From NCBI RefSeq assembly GCF_030547245.1, contig NZ_JAUOQT010000005.1, positions 124,001 to 188,000 of the forward strand: DNA of 64,000 bases, written 5' to 3'. Both the position numbers and the translations under genes were made by a program. The stretch is from Oceanihabitans sp. 2_MG-2023 (GTDB taxonomy: Bacteria > Bacteroidota > Bacteroidia > Flavobacteriales > Flavobacteriaceae). Shown in pieces: positions 54,177 through 62,479 of the stretch; positions within the stretch are counted from its first letter, which is position 1; each line of letters starts with the position of its first letter. The notes under the pieces are model-generated. The model was not told the origin of the DNA and ran no database searches. It was given only the letters and a program-made list of their open reading frames with translations.

Positions 54177-56378
54177 ATGTCTATTATTGAAAAGGACTTA
54201 CACGTCTCCCTAAAAAAATATTTTGGATTTAGTAAGTTTAAAGGATTACAAGAAGGTGTTATTCAGAGTATTTTGTCTGGCAAAAACACATTTGTTATTA
54301 TGCCAACTGGAGGAGGTAAATCATTATGTTACCAATTACCAGCCCTAATGCAACAAGGTACAGCTATAGTTGTTTCTCCTTTAATTGCATTAATGAAAAA
54401 TCAAGTGGATGCCATACGTAGTGTTTCCGAACACGATGGTGTTGCGCATGTTTTAAATTCTTCGTTAAATAAAACGGAAGTAAAACAAGTAAAACAGGAT
54501 ATAACAGATGGTGTTACAAAACTATTATATGTTGCTCCAGAGTCATTAACAAAAGAAGATAATGTAGAGTTTCTTCGTACGGTTAAAATTTCATTTATGG
54601 CTGTAGATGAAGCGCATTGTATTAGTGAATGGGGACATGATTTTAGACCAGAATACAGAAACTTAAAAAGTATTATTCAACGTATTGGCGATAATATACC
54701 AATAATAGGTCTTACAGCTACGGCCACACCAAAAGTACAAGAAGATATATTAAAAAATCTTGGTATGCAGGATGCTAAAACTTTTAAAGCATCTTTTAAT
54801 AGACCAAATTTATATTACGAAATACGTCCTAAAACCAAAAATGTAGATGCAGATATTATTCGTTTTATTAAACAAAACGATGGGAAATCTGGAATTGTAT
54901 ACTGTTTAAGTAGAAAACGAGTTGAAGAACTAGCCCAAGCTTTACAAGTAAATGGAATAAAAGCAGTACCATATCATGCCGGTTTAGATGCTAAAACCAG
55001 ATCGAAACATCAAGACATGTTTTTAATGGAAGATATTGATGTAGTCGTTGCAACTATTGCTTTCGGAATGGGAATAGATAAACCTGACGTTCGTTTTGTA
55101 ATTCATCATGATATTCCAAAAAGTATTGAAAGTTATTATCAAGAAACTGGTAGAGCAGGACGTGATGGTGGCGAAGGGCATTGTTTAGCATATTATGCAT
55201 ATAAGGATATTGAAAAGTTAGAAAAATTCATGTCAGGGAAACCTGTTGCTGAACAAGAAATTGGGCATGCATTACTACAAGAAGTTGTCGCTTTCGCGGA
55301 AACTTCTATCTCTAGAAGAAAATTTATTTTACATTATTTTGGTGAAGAATTTGACACCAAAACTGGAGAAGGTGGTGATATGGATGATAATGTACGTCAC
55401 CCAAAAAAACAACAACAAGCTAAAGAACAAGTGAAAATTGCTTTAGAAGTTGTAGCAAGTACGAACGAAAAATATAAATCTAAAGACTTAGTAAATGTAT
55501 TAACGGGTAAAGAAAACGCCTTAATAAATTCGCATAAAACTAACGAACAACCCTTTTTTGGTAAAGGAAGTAGTAAAGATAAAATATATTGGATGGCTTT
55601 ATTAAGGCAAGCACTTGTAGCTGGTCTATTAAAGAAAGATATAGAAACTTATGGTGTAATAAAACTAAAAGAGGCAGGTAAGGATTTTATAAAAAATCCG
55701 AAATCTTTTATGATGACCGAAGATCATGTTTTTAATAAAACCAATGACGATTCTATAGTTACAGCATCTAAAGGTAGTGGTGCCGTTGCAGATGCTACTT
55801 TAATGGCAATGCTTAAGGATTTAAGAAAGAAAAACGCAAAGAAACTTGAAGTGCCACCATTTGTTATTTTTCAAGACCCATCTTTAGAAGATATGTCTTT
55901 AAAATATCCAATTACTATGGAAGAGCTTTCTAATGTGCATGGCGTTGGTGATGGTAAAGCAAAAAAATATGGTAAAGATTTTATTTCACTTATTTCTAAA
56001 TATGTTGAAGAAAACGATATTATTAGACCAGACGATATGGTTGTTAAATCTACAGGAACCAACTCCGCATTAAAACTTTATATTATTCAAAATGTAGACA
56101 GAAAATTACCATTAAGCGATATTGCTTCAGCAAAAGGAATGGAAATGGCTGCATTTATTAAAGAAATGGAAGCTATCGTGTTTTCGGGAACTAAGTTAAA
56201 TATAGATTACTGGATTAATGATCTTTTAGATGAAGACCAACAAGAAGAAATTCATGATTACTTCATGGAATCGGAAACCGATAAAATTGATGTCGCTATT
56301 GAAGAGTTTGATGGCGATTATGATGATGAAGAATTACGACTTTACAGAATCAAGTTTATTAGTGAAGTGGCTAATTAG
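54177..56378 (+). CDS. recQ: ATP-dependent DNA helicase RecQ
   Basis: A 733-residue superfamily 2 helicase. Motif I PTGGGKS at 43-49, DEAH at 144-147, the RecQ aromatic loop CISEWGHDFR, and motif VI QETGRAGRDG. After the helicase core comes the RQC region, but the four cysteines of the zinc site are absent (ISRRKFILHYFGEEF then a Gly/Asp-rich segment). An HRDC-like domain lies at about 545-612 and an acidic C-terminal extension follows. It unwinds DNA during repair and recombination. TATTTTTA at 54142 may be its -7 box. Followed by a strong terminator. Confidence 0.92.
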   Translation: MSIIEKDLHVSLKKYFGFSKFKGLQEGVIQSILSGKNTFVIMPTGGGKSLCYQLPALMQQGTAIVVSPLIALMKNQVDAIRSVSEHDGVAHVLNSSLNKTEVKQVKQDITDGVTKLLYVAPESLTKEDNVEFLRTVKISFMAVDEAHCISEWGHDFRPEYRNLKSIIQRIGDNIPIIGLTATATPKVQEDILKNLGMQDAKTFKASFNRPNLYYEIRPKTKNVDADIIRFIKQNDGKSGIVYCLSRKRVEELAQALQVNGIKAVPYHAGLDAKTRSKHQDMFLMEDIDVVVATIAFGMGIDKPDVRFVIHHDIPKSIESYYQETGRAGRDGGEGHCLAYYAYKDIEKLEKFMSGKPVAEQEIGHALLQEVVAFAETSISRRKFILHYFGEEFDTKTGEGGDMDDNVRHPKKQQQAKEQVKIALEVVASTNEKYKSKDLVNVLTGKENALINSHKTNEQPFFGKGSSKDKIYWMALLRQALVAGLLKKDIETYGVIKLKEAGKDFIKNPKSFMMTEDHVFNKTNDDSIVTASKGSGAVADATLMAMLKDLRKKNAKKLEVPPFVIFQDPSLEDMSLKYPITMEELSNVHGVGDGKAKKYGKDFISLISKYVEENDIIRPDDMVVKSTGTNSALKLYIIQNVDRKLPLSDIASAKGMEMAAFIKEMEAIVFSGTKLNIDYWINDLLDEDQQEEIHDYFMESETDKIDVAIEEFDGDYDDEELRLYRIKFISEVAN

Positions 56379-56408
56379 TGATTTAGACATATACTAAAGT
56401 ATTAAAGA

Positions 56409-56447
56409 AAGAGTTAAGTAGCAAAAGTATTACTTGACTCTTTTTTT
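56409..56447 (+). terminator. Intrinsic terminator after recQ
   Basis: 12-bp stem (AAGAGTTAAGTA pairing with TACTTGACTCTT, one G-U pair), 10-base loop, then a run of seven T. Confidence 0.85.
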
Positions 56448-56502
56448 GTTACCTATCGTTCGTCATCAAAAATAGGATGCTATGAAACTTTCTATCATTA
56501 AC

Positions 56503-56534
56503 TTTTTAACTTGAAACTTAGTTTCCTATCTTTG
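56503..56534 (+). promoter_or_regulatory. Promoter with operator-like palindrome before the PPIase gene
   Basis: T-rich -33 region at 56503-56507, 19-base spacer, perfect -7 box TATCTTTG at 56527-56534. The spacer holds the palindrome GAAACT-T-AGTTTC (56513-56525). A related GAAACTTTC lies 29 bases upstream at 56484. Confidence 0.6.
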
Positions 56535-56556
56535 CAGCTTATTAAAAAACAACAAG

Positions 56557-57489
56557 ATGCAAGACGGATTATACGCAAAATTTAATACAACAAAAGGCGA
56601 AATATTAGTAGCTTTAGAATACAAAAAAACTCCAGGAACAGTAGGTAACTTTGTTGCTTTAGCAGAAGGAAACTTAGAAAACGAAGTAAAACCACAAGGA
56701 ACTCCTTATTATGATGGATTAAAATTTCATAGAGTAATCCCAGATTTTATGATTCAAGGAGGTTGCCCTCAAGGAACAGGAACTGGAAATCCAGGTTATA
56801 AGTTTGATGATGAGTTTCATCCCGATTTAAAGCACGATGCACCAGGAGTATTATCTATGGCAAATGCAGGGCCAGGAACAAATGGAAGTCAATTTTTTAT
56901 CACACATATCGAAACACCTTGGTTAGACGGTAATCATACTGTTTTTGGTAAAGTAATAGAAGGACAAGATGTAGTAGATGCTATTGCACAAGGAGATGAA
57001 ATTACAACTTTAGAAATTGTAAAAGTAGGAGCAGAAGCAGAAGCATTTAATGCTGTAGAAGCATTTAGAACTTTTGAAGGTTCTCGTGAAAAAAGAATAG
57101 CAGAAGAAAGAGCAGCTCAAGATGCCGCTTTAGATAAAATATCTGCAGGATTTAATAAAACAGAAAGTGGGTTACGTTACCAAATATTACAAGAAGGTAA
57201 TGGTGCTAAAGCAGAAAAGGGTAAAACTGTTTCTGTACATTATAAAGGACAATTAGCAGATGGAACTGTTTTTGATTCCTCTTATAAAAGAAAAGAACCA
57301 ATTGAGTTTCCATTAGGAGTAGGTCAAGTTATTTCTGGTTGGGATGAAGGAGTACAACTTTTAAAAATTGGAGATAAAGCACGTTTTGTAATCCCTAGCC
57401 ATTTAGCTTATGGTAGTGCAGGAGCAGGTGGAGTAATTCCCCCTAATGCAACGCTTATTTTCGACGTAGAGTTAATGGATGTGAAATAA
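56557..57489 (+). CDS. Cyclophilin-FKBP fusion peptidylprolyl isomerase
   Basis: A 310-residue dual-family immunophilin. Residues 1-160 form a cyclophilin domain: [13 protein letters not shown] (57-69, catalytic Arg59), [10 protein letters not shown] (106-115) and [11 protein letters not shown] charged helical linker (about 165-200) leads to an FKBP domain at about 205-310: [47 protein letters not shown]. Both speed proline isomerisation, so it is a folding helper, here without signal peptide and thus cytoplasmic. Such CFBP fusions are known in flavobacteria. Its own promoter and terminators flank it. Confidence 0.93.
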   Translation: MQDGLYAKFNTTKGEILVALEYKKTPGTVGNFVALAEGNLENEVKPQGTPYYDGLKFHRVIPDFMIQGGCPQGTGTGNPGYKFDDEFHPDLKHDAPGVLSMANAGPGTNGSQFFITHIETPWLDGNHTVFGKVIEGQDVVDAIAQGDEITTLEIVKVGAEAEAFNAVEAFRTFEGSREKRIAEERAAQDAALDKISAGFNKTESGLRYQILQEGNGAKAEKGKTVSVHYKGQLADGTVFDSSYKRKEPIEFPLGVGQVISGWDEGVQLLKIGDKARFVIPSHLAYGSAGAGGVIPPNATLIFDVELMDVK

Positions 57490-57511
57490 ACGATCCTTTT
57501 ATAGATTTAAT

Positions 57512-57541
57512 AAACGCCTCATTTTAATGAGGCGTTTTTTT
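57512..57541 (+). terminator. Intrinsic terminator after the PPIase gene
   Basis: Perfect 12-base arms AAACGCCTCATT / AATGAGGCGTTT with a two-base centre, followed by a run of T. GC-rich lower stem in an AT-rich genome. Confidence 0.9.
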
Positions 57542-57685
57542 ATATAAACAATAAAAATCGTTGAAACGCATTTAATTTCGGTTAAACGACTGTTTTTGTT
57601 TTTTTACACATTGTTTTTTAACTGTTTTAGTATACCGTTAGTCTAAAAATAGTAGTACTGTCTTCTCCTATTTTTATTTTTACTT

Positions 57686-57693
57686 TATTTTTG
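57686..57693 (+). promoter_or_regulatory. -7 box of the small unknown gene
   Basis: TATTTTTG matches TAnnTTTG and ends 23 bases before the ATG at 57717. No TTTG found at -33. Confidence 0.5.
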
Positions 57694-57716
57694 TAGCACC
57701 CCAAATTTACTGCATA

Positions 57717-58145
57717 ATGAAAAGTATAAAAGAAACAAATCTCTATCAGGAGGTGTTAAAAGAGCTGAATTATAGTTACGGAAATGTATTTATTTTTAAT
57801 GGCTATGTGGTTTCTGAAATTAATGAAGGAATAATTTTTACATGGGATGCACATGCAAAAAGAATTACTAAAGATATTTCTTGTTTTTTAGGGACAGATG
57901 GATCCGATTTAATATACATTTCCAATAGAATTAACCCTTATTCGATACAGGCTTTAGATTGGTTGAAGTATTTTAAAAGCAGTTACTCGTTAGAAGGATA
58001 TTATGTTGTAGGACAAGAAAAGAGTAGTGTGATAAATACTATGTTTGAGAATCTTTTCTTTAACTCAAAAATTAGAAGATTCACTTCTTTATATGAAGCA
58101 ATAGACGCAGCAAAAGTGTGTAAAGGTTTATTGGTAAAAGAATAA
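57717..58145 (+). CDS. Small unknown protein, possibly SpoIIAA/STAS-like
   Basis: A 142-residue cytoplasmic protein with no signal peptide or membrane helix. The order (FIFNGYVVSEINEGIIFTWDAH, then DLIYISNRINPYSIQALDWLKYF, then YYVVGQEKS and a C-terminal helix with SLYEAIDAAK) has the alternating beta-alpha pattern of SpoIIAA-like/STAS domains, and I recall flavobacterial proteins of this type, but no catalytic motif is present. Own promoter and terminator, so transcribed alone. Function unknown. Confidence 0.65.
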   Translation: MKSIKETNLYQEVLKELNYSYGNVFIFNGYVVSEINEGIIFTWDAHAKRITKDISCFLGTDGSDLIYISNRINPYSIQALDWLKYFKSSYSLEGYYVVGQEKSSVINTMFENLFFNSKIRRFTSLYEAIDAAKVCKGLLVKE

Positions 58146-58193
58146 TGATTATTTTTTTACAAAGAAAATAAGTAACAAAAATAAAAAACATTC

Positions 58194-58218
58194 GTCTCAT
58201 TTATAATGAGACTTTTTT
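58194..58218 (+). terminator. Intrinsic terminator
   Basis: GTCTCATT (58194-58201) pairs with AATGAGAC (58205-58212), three-base loop, then six T. Ends the small unknown gene. Confidence 0.85.
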
Positions 58219-58241
58219 ATTGTTAATCTAAAACCATCCAA

Positions 58242-58940
58242 ATGAAAACCAGATTATTACTATCTTCTTTAATGTTAATCATTTTAAGTTGTTCTAAAAA
58301 AGTAACGTATTCTCCAGAATTTATAGAAGAAACATCGGGACGCTATTTATTTAATCAAGATGATGTTATTGAAGTGTTTTATGAAAATAATAAACTGCTT
58401 TTAAAATGGAGAGGTGCTAATAAATTTGAGCCTCTAGTTATAGATGAAAACACTTTTTTTATAACAGACTTATATAAAAAACTACGATTTGTACAGCATC
58501 CTGAAACCAAAAAACGCTACTTGTCTGTAATACCGAAAGTGGATAGAAACCAGATTACTTATGATTATTTAAAAGTTTCAGATACTTTTAAAACACCTAG
58601 TATGTATTTAAAAATTGGCGATTACCAAAATGCACTTAAAGGATTTCTTGAAATTAAAAAACAAGATTCTACAAGTTCGTTGATTAATGAAAGAGAATTT
58701 AATAGGTTAGGTTACCAATTTATAAGAGAAAAAAAATATTTAAAAGCAATAAGTGTTTTAAAGATTAATGCATCTTTACACCCAGAGAGTGATAATGTTT
58801 ACGATAGTCTCGCAGCTGCTTATTTGGTAAATGGCGACAGTTTACTAGCATTTAATAATTATAAAAAAGCTCTTCAATTAAATTCCAGAAATAGAGCAGC
58901 AAAAAAATATATAGAAGCATATAATACTAAGAAGAATTAG
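58242..58940 (+). CDS. TPR-containing lipoprotein
   Basis: A 232-residue protein with a lipoprotein signal (lipobox ILSC, Cys17). The middle part (about 25-110) is beta-rich, and residues about 120-230 form tetratricopeptide-like helices (YQNALKGFLEIKK, YLKAISVLKINASLHPES, LAFNNYKKALQLNSRNRAA). Such proteins act as envelope scaffolds. Function unknown. The gap to the next gene has no hairpin. Confidence 0.72.
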   Translation: MKTRLLLSSLMLIILSCSKKVTYSPEFIEETSGRYLFNQDDVIEVFYENNKLLLKWRGANKFEPLVIDENTFFITDLYKKLRFVQHPETKKRYLSVIPKVDRNQITYDYLKVSDTFKTPSMYLKIGDYQNALKGFLEIKKQDSTSSLINEREFNRLGYQFIREKKYLKAISVLKINASLHPESDNVYDSLAAAYLVNGDSLLAFNNYKKALQLNSRNRAAKKYIEAYNTKKN

Positions 58941-58997
58941 TAGCTAAATTATATATAATAAGCACTTCTTTTTGAGTTGTGTTTTTTATATTTAAGG

Positions 58998-59543
58998 ATG
59001 AATAATATTATATTAGAAAAACTAAAATTTCCTATAGGACCTTTTCAATGTCCTGAAAATATAACGGCACAACATATTGAAGAATGGATATCAGCTTTAG
59101 AATATTTTCCTAAGAAATTAGAAAAATTAATATCTTCTTTAACGAATGAACAGTTAGATACTCCATACAGACCAGAAGGGTGGACCGTGAGACAAGTGAT
59201 TCATCATCTTTCAGATAGTCATCATCATAGCTACATTCGATTTAAATGGGCCTTAACCGAAGATAAACCGGTTATAAAATATTATTATGAACAACTTTGG
59301 GCAGAACTAGACGATGCTAAATATGCGCCAATAGACATGTCTATTAACCATTTAAAAGCAATACATGCTAAATTAGTGTATCTGCTTAAAAGTTTAAATG
59401 ATGCAGATTTAAATAAATCTTTTATACATCCTGAGCACAATGAAGAAGTTGTTTTAAAAAAAAATATAGGTATTTATGCTTGGCATAGTAACCATCATTT
59501 TGCACACATCGAAAGTTTAATGCAACGTGAGGGCTGGTTGTAG
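58998..59543 (+). CDS. DinB/YfiT family putative metal-dependent hydrolase
   Basis: A 181-residue four-helix protein. YRPEGWTVRQVIHHLSDSHHHSY and WHSNHHFAHIESL contain the three metal-binding histidines typical of the YfiT/DinB group, and GPFQCPENITAQHIEEWI is the YfiT-specific N-terminus. Family members are thiol-dependent hydrolases or transferases. I chose the ATG at 58998; a TTG 21 bases upstream is in frame but would add residues the family lacks. Convergent with oxyR, 33 bases apart. Confidence 0.83.
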   Translation: MNNIILEKLKFPIGPFQCPENITAQHIEEWISALEYFPKKLEKLISSLTNEQLDTPYRPEGWTVRQVIHHLSDSHHHSYIRFKWALTEDKPVIKYYYEQLWAELDDAKYAPIDMSINHLKAIHAKLVYLLKSLNDADLNKSFIHPEHNEEVVLKKNIGIYAWHSNHHFAHIESLMQREGWL

Positions 59544-59576
59544 GTTGTTTTTCTATTAGGCTTTAAAAAATATCAT

Positions 59577-60527
59577 TTATTTTTTTGCTAAAGGACTAAT
59601 AATTTCTACATTCTGAAACGCAATAGCACCTCTAATAATCCCAGCGATTACATCTTGTAATGCTTCAATAATTTGCATTTTAAGTTCGCTTTTGTGATAT
59701 AGAATACTAACTTCTCTGGCTGGAGAAGGAGCATTAAAATAGTGTATGTTTTCTTTTGCAGTGGTATTCATATCTAAAGTGTGTAAGTATGGTAATAAGG
59801 TCATGCCTAAACCTTCGTTAGATAATTTTATTAATGTTTCGATACTACCGCTTTCTAATTGAAATGAATCTTCTTTATGGTCTTTAAAAGCTTTACATAA
59901 ATTAATGACTCCATCTCTAAAGCAATGGCCATCTTCTAATAAAAGCATATCATCAATTTCTAAATCCGTAGTGCTAATTTTCTTTTTAGAATGCAATCTG
60001 TGACTTTGCGGTATATAACCAACAAATGGCTCGAAATAAAGTACGCGTTCTTTTATGTTTTCATTTAATAAAGGGGTAGCTGCAATTGCAGCATCTAGAT
60101 GTCCTTCGTTAATTCTATAAATAATTTCTTCGGTAGTGAGCTCCTCGATAATGAGCTTCACTTTTGGGTATTTTTTAATGAACGTTTTTAAAAACATTGG
60201 GAGTAGTGTTGGCATTACGGTAGGTATTATTCCTAATCTAAATTCACCTCCAATAAAACCTTTTTGTTGGTCTACAATATCTTTAATTCGATACGATTCA
60301 TTAACTATATTTTTTGCTTGATTTACAATCTTTCTTCCAACATTAGTAAGTTCTATAGGTTTTTTGCTTCTATCAAAAATTTGAATGTCTAACTCGCTCT
60401 CTAGTTTTTGTATTTGCATACTTAATGTTGGTTGCGTAACAAAACATTTTTCGGCAGCTTTCGTGAAATTCTGGTTTTCGGCAACGGCCAAAACATAATA
60501 TAATTGTGTGATTGTCATCTGTATCAA
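59577..60527 (-). CDS. oxyR: Peroxide-sensing LysR-type regulator OxyR
   Basis: A 316-residue LysR family regulator with N-terminal winged helix (TQLYYVLAVAENQNFTKAAEKC, TQPTLSMQIQKLE) and effector domain. LLEDGHCFRDGVINLC holds Cys202 and Cys211 with the same eight-residue spacing as the redox pair Cys199/Cys208 of E. coli OxyR, together with the EDGH sequence. The Dps gene, a typical OxyR target, is divergent with 94 bases between. An inner ATG three codons on (MTITQL) is an equally good start. Confidence 0.92.
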   Translation of the reverse strand: MIQMTITQLYYVLAVAENQNFTKAAEKCFVTQPTLSMQIQKLESELDIQIFDRSKKPIELTNVGRKIVNQAKNIVNESYRIKDIVDQQKGFIGGEFRLGIIPTVMPTLLPMFLKTFIKKYPKVKLIIEELTTEEIIYRINEGHLDAAIAATPLLNENIKERVLYFEPFVGYIPQSHRLHSKKKISTTDLEIDDMLLLEDGHCFRDGVINLCKAFKDHKEDSFQLESGSIETLIKLSNEGLGMTLLPYLHTLDMNTTAKENIHYFNAPSPAREVSILYHKSELKMQIIEALQDVIAGIIRGAIAFQNVEIISPLAKK

Positions 60528-60553
60528 TTTAGACTATAAAAATATAAAAACTA

Positions 60554-60589
60554 TCAATAAAGCTTATACTTAAAAGCGTTAATTATTGA
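60554..60589. promoter_or_regulatory. Inverted repeat between oxyR and dps, candidate OxyR site
   Basis: TCAATAA (60554-60560) and TTATTGA (60583-60589) form a perfect 7-base inverted repeat with a 22-base spacer, directly upstream of the dps -7 box. Not the ATAG-N7-CTAT pattern of E. coli. Confidence 0.35.
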
Positions 60590-60590
60590 A

Positions 60591-60598
60591 TAAATTTG
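60591..60598 (+). promoter_or_regulatory. -7 box of dps
   Basis: TAAATTTG matches TAnnTTTG and ends 23 bases before the ATG. No -33 TTTG; the spot is taken by the inverted repeat, as expected of a promoter that needs an activator. Confidence 0.5.
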
Positions 60599-60621
60599 TA
60601 GTATAACAAAAAACAATAATT

Positions 60622-61101
60622 ATGACTCTAAATAGTATAGGATTAGACTCCAAAATAACAAAAGAATTAGCACAAGATTTAAACGGATTATTAGCTAATT
60701 TTCAAACGTATTACCAAAATTTAAGAGGTATACATTGGAATATTAAAGGAAAAGCATTTTTTAATCTTCATGTAAAATTTGAAGAGTTATATACCGATGC
60801 AAATATGAAAGTAGATGAGATTGCAGAACGTATTTTAACTTTAGGGGAAACACCTTTACATACTTTTGAAGATTATAGTAAGCATGCAAAAGTTCCTGTA
60901 GGAAAAAATATATCTCAAGATACAAAGGCTGTAGAGTTAATTGTAAATTCTCTAAGTGAATTATTGCAAATAGAACGTGCTATTTTAGAGAAGGCAGGAG
61001 ATGCAAACGATGAAGGAACTAACTCTATGATGAGCGATTTTATTGCAGAACAAGAAAAAACAGTATGGATGATGAAAGCTTGGTTAAATGAAACCGTCTA
61101 A
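60622..61101 (+). CDS. dps: DNA-protecting ferritin-like protein Dps
   Basis: A 159-residue mini-ferritin. LRGIHWNIKGKAFFNLHVKFEELYTDANMKVDEIAERI has His38, His50, Glu54, Asp65 and Glu69 for the intersubunit ferroxidase site. Forms dodecamers that store iron, use up hydrogen peroxide and shield DNA. Divergent from oxyR and probably under its control. A strong bidirectional terminator follows. Confidence 0.93.
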   Translation: MTLNSIGLDSKITKELAQDLNGLLANFQTYYQNLRGIHWNIKGKAFFNLHVKFEELYTDANMKVDEIAERILTLGETPLHTFEDYSKHAKVPVGKNISQDTKAVELIVNSLSELLQIERAILEKAGDANDEGTNSMMSDFIAEQEKTVWMMKAWLNETV

Positions 61102-61141
61102 GTAAGTAGTTATTCCCTAAATAACGGATTGATTATTAGTG

Positions 61142-61180
61142 AAAAAGCCACGAAAATTTTAATTTTCGTGGCTTTTGTTT
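61142..61180. terminator. Bidirectional terminator between dps and the DUF2141 gene
   Basis: Perfect inverted repeat: AAAAGCCACGAAAATT (61143-61158) and AATTTTCGTGGCTTTT (61161-61176), with T-runs on both strands. Serves two convergent genes. Confidence 0.92.
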
Positions 61181-61195
61181 TACATATATATTATA

Positions 61196-61660
61196 CTATA
61201 AGCGAATAGTGATATTTGAATCTTCATTTTTTATTTCCACCTTTGCTAGATCAAAAGTTGGAGGTCCATAAAGTATTGGGTTGTTAGACATACCATAATG
61301 CTCTTTTGGCATTCCGTTTAATTCGAAGTCCATTTTCTTATTGTTATTTTCATCATGTACAGCCATAATAGCATATTCGCCAGGAAGTACATTTTTATAC
61401 GTAATAGTAACCGTGTTTCCTTCAATTATAGTTTCGGCAGTTTGAAGTCCTTCTTTTCCAGTCATAAATGTACTTTTATCATGTAATGAAGAAAGTATTT
61501 TTCCGTTGGTGTTTCTAATGTTATTAACCGTTACGGTAACTGTATTTCCTTTGTTTTCATTTTGTGCTTGACTAGATATTGAGGAAGCAATAAATAGTGC
61601 TACTACTAATACAGATTTACTTACAGATTTTAAAATGTTGATTTTTGTTAAAGTGTTCAT
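61196..61660 (-). CDS. DUF2141 domain secreted protein
   Basis: A 154-residue exported protein. Signal peptide with SVLVVALFIASSISSQAQ; mature part has the DUF2141 pattern VTVNNIRNTNGKILSSLHD, LPGEYAIMAVHDENNNKKMDFELNGMPKEHYGMSNN. Family role unknown; a small periplasmic or surface beta-sandwich. I start at the ATG at 61660; an in-frame ATG at 61696 would put 12 polar residues before the signal peptide. Confidence 0.85.
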   Translation of the reverse strand: MNTLTKINILKSVSKSVLVVALFIASSISSQAQNENKGNTVTVTVNNIRNTNGKILSSLHDKSTFMTGKEGLQTAETIIEGNTVTITYKNVLPGEYAIMAVHDENNNKKMDFELNGMPKEHYGMSNNPILYGPPTFDLAKVEIKNEDSNITIRL

Positions 61661-61728
61661 GGTGTGTTTTTTATTGATTACAGTGTAAAGATGCATTCGT
61701 TATAAAGAGTTTAGAAAAAAGGATTACT

Positions 61729-61736
61729 CAAATGTA
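61729..61736 (-). promoter_or_regulatory. Candidate -7 box for the DUF2141 gene
   Basis: TACATTTG on the minus strand matches TAnnTTTG. The leader would be about 60 bases. No clear -33. Confidence 0.35.
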
Positions 61737-61818
61737 GATTCATACCGATGAATTGTATTTTAAAAGTTAAATGGCATAAATTGCAGGCTTTAAAAATTGA
61801 AATTTTAAAATAAATCTT

Positions 61819-62430
61819 ATGTTTTATATCATAGATATTTTAGGTACTATCGCTTTTGCTATTTCTGGGGTTTTAATAGCTATGAATAAAAAGATGGATC
61901 CTTTTGGAATTCTAATTATTGCATTTGTAACTGCAGTAGGAGGAGGTACTTTGCGAGATATATTAATAGGTCAAACACCAGTTTCTTGGATGACAAATAT
62001 GACCTTTACCTATGTTATTTTAGCTACTACTGTTTTAACAATACTTTTTAGAAGTAAAATTAATTACTTAAGAACATCTTTGTTTTTATTTGATACAATA
62101 GGGATTGGTCTATATACTGTTGTTGGAGTAGAAAAAGGACTTTCAGCAGGATTAAACCCCGTTATTTGCATTGCACTTGGTACCATTTCTGCTTGTTTTG
62201 GAGGTGTGATTAGAGATATTTTGTGTAATGAAATTCCTGTCATTTTTAGAAAAGAAATTTATGCTACAGCTTGTATTCTTGGAGGTCTTACTTATTTTTT
62301 AATTAGAAAACTACCCATAGATAATAATTTTGTTTTTGTTATTGCGGGAATTGTAGTTATAATAGTTAGGCTAATAGCTGTTAGGTTTAAAATTAGTTTA
62401 CCCAATTTATATAAGACTCAAAAATCATAA
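61819..62430 (+). CDS. TRIC-type trimeric cation channel family protein
   Basis: A 203-residue membrane protein with seven helices arranged as two repeats: GTIAFAISGVLIAMNKKMDPFG...GGGTLRDILIG and DTIGIGLYTVVGVEKGLS...FGGVIRDILCNEIP. The GG-x-x-RD pairs are typical of YadS/UPF0126 proteins, relatives of TRIC channels. The mature role in bacteria is uncertain, perhaps glycine or cation transport. Followed by a hairpin shared with the M3 peptidase. Confidence 0.88.
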   Translation: MFYIIDILGTIAFAISGVLIAMNKKMDPFGILIIAFVTAVGGGTLRDILIGQTPVSWMTNMTFTYVILATTVLTILFRSKINYLRTSLFLFDTIGIGLYTVVGVEKGLSAGLNPVICIALGTISACFGGVIRDILCNEIPVIFRKEIYATACILGGLTYFLIRKLPIDNNFVFVIAGIVVIIVRLIAVRFKISLPNLYKTQKS

Positions 62431-62431
62431 A

Positions 62432-62461
62432 AAAAAGCTACACATTATGTGTAGCTTTTTT
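62432..62461. terminator. Bidirectional terminator
   Basis: AAAAAGCTACACAT (62432-62445) and ATGTGTAGCTTTTT (62447-62460), near-perfect palindrome with T-runs on both strands, between convergent genes. Confidence 0.9.
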
Positions 62462-62479
62462 AGCTTTTGGAGCTGTGTT

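Noticed and set aside
58977-58997. TTG start for the DinB/YfiT gene
   Set aside because: It adds seven hydrophobic residues that the family lacks; the ATG at 58998 gives the normal N-terminus.
61661-61696. Upstream ATG for the DUF2141 gene
   Set aside because: It would place polar residues before an otherwise complete signal peptide.
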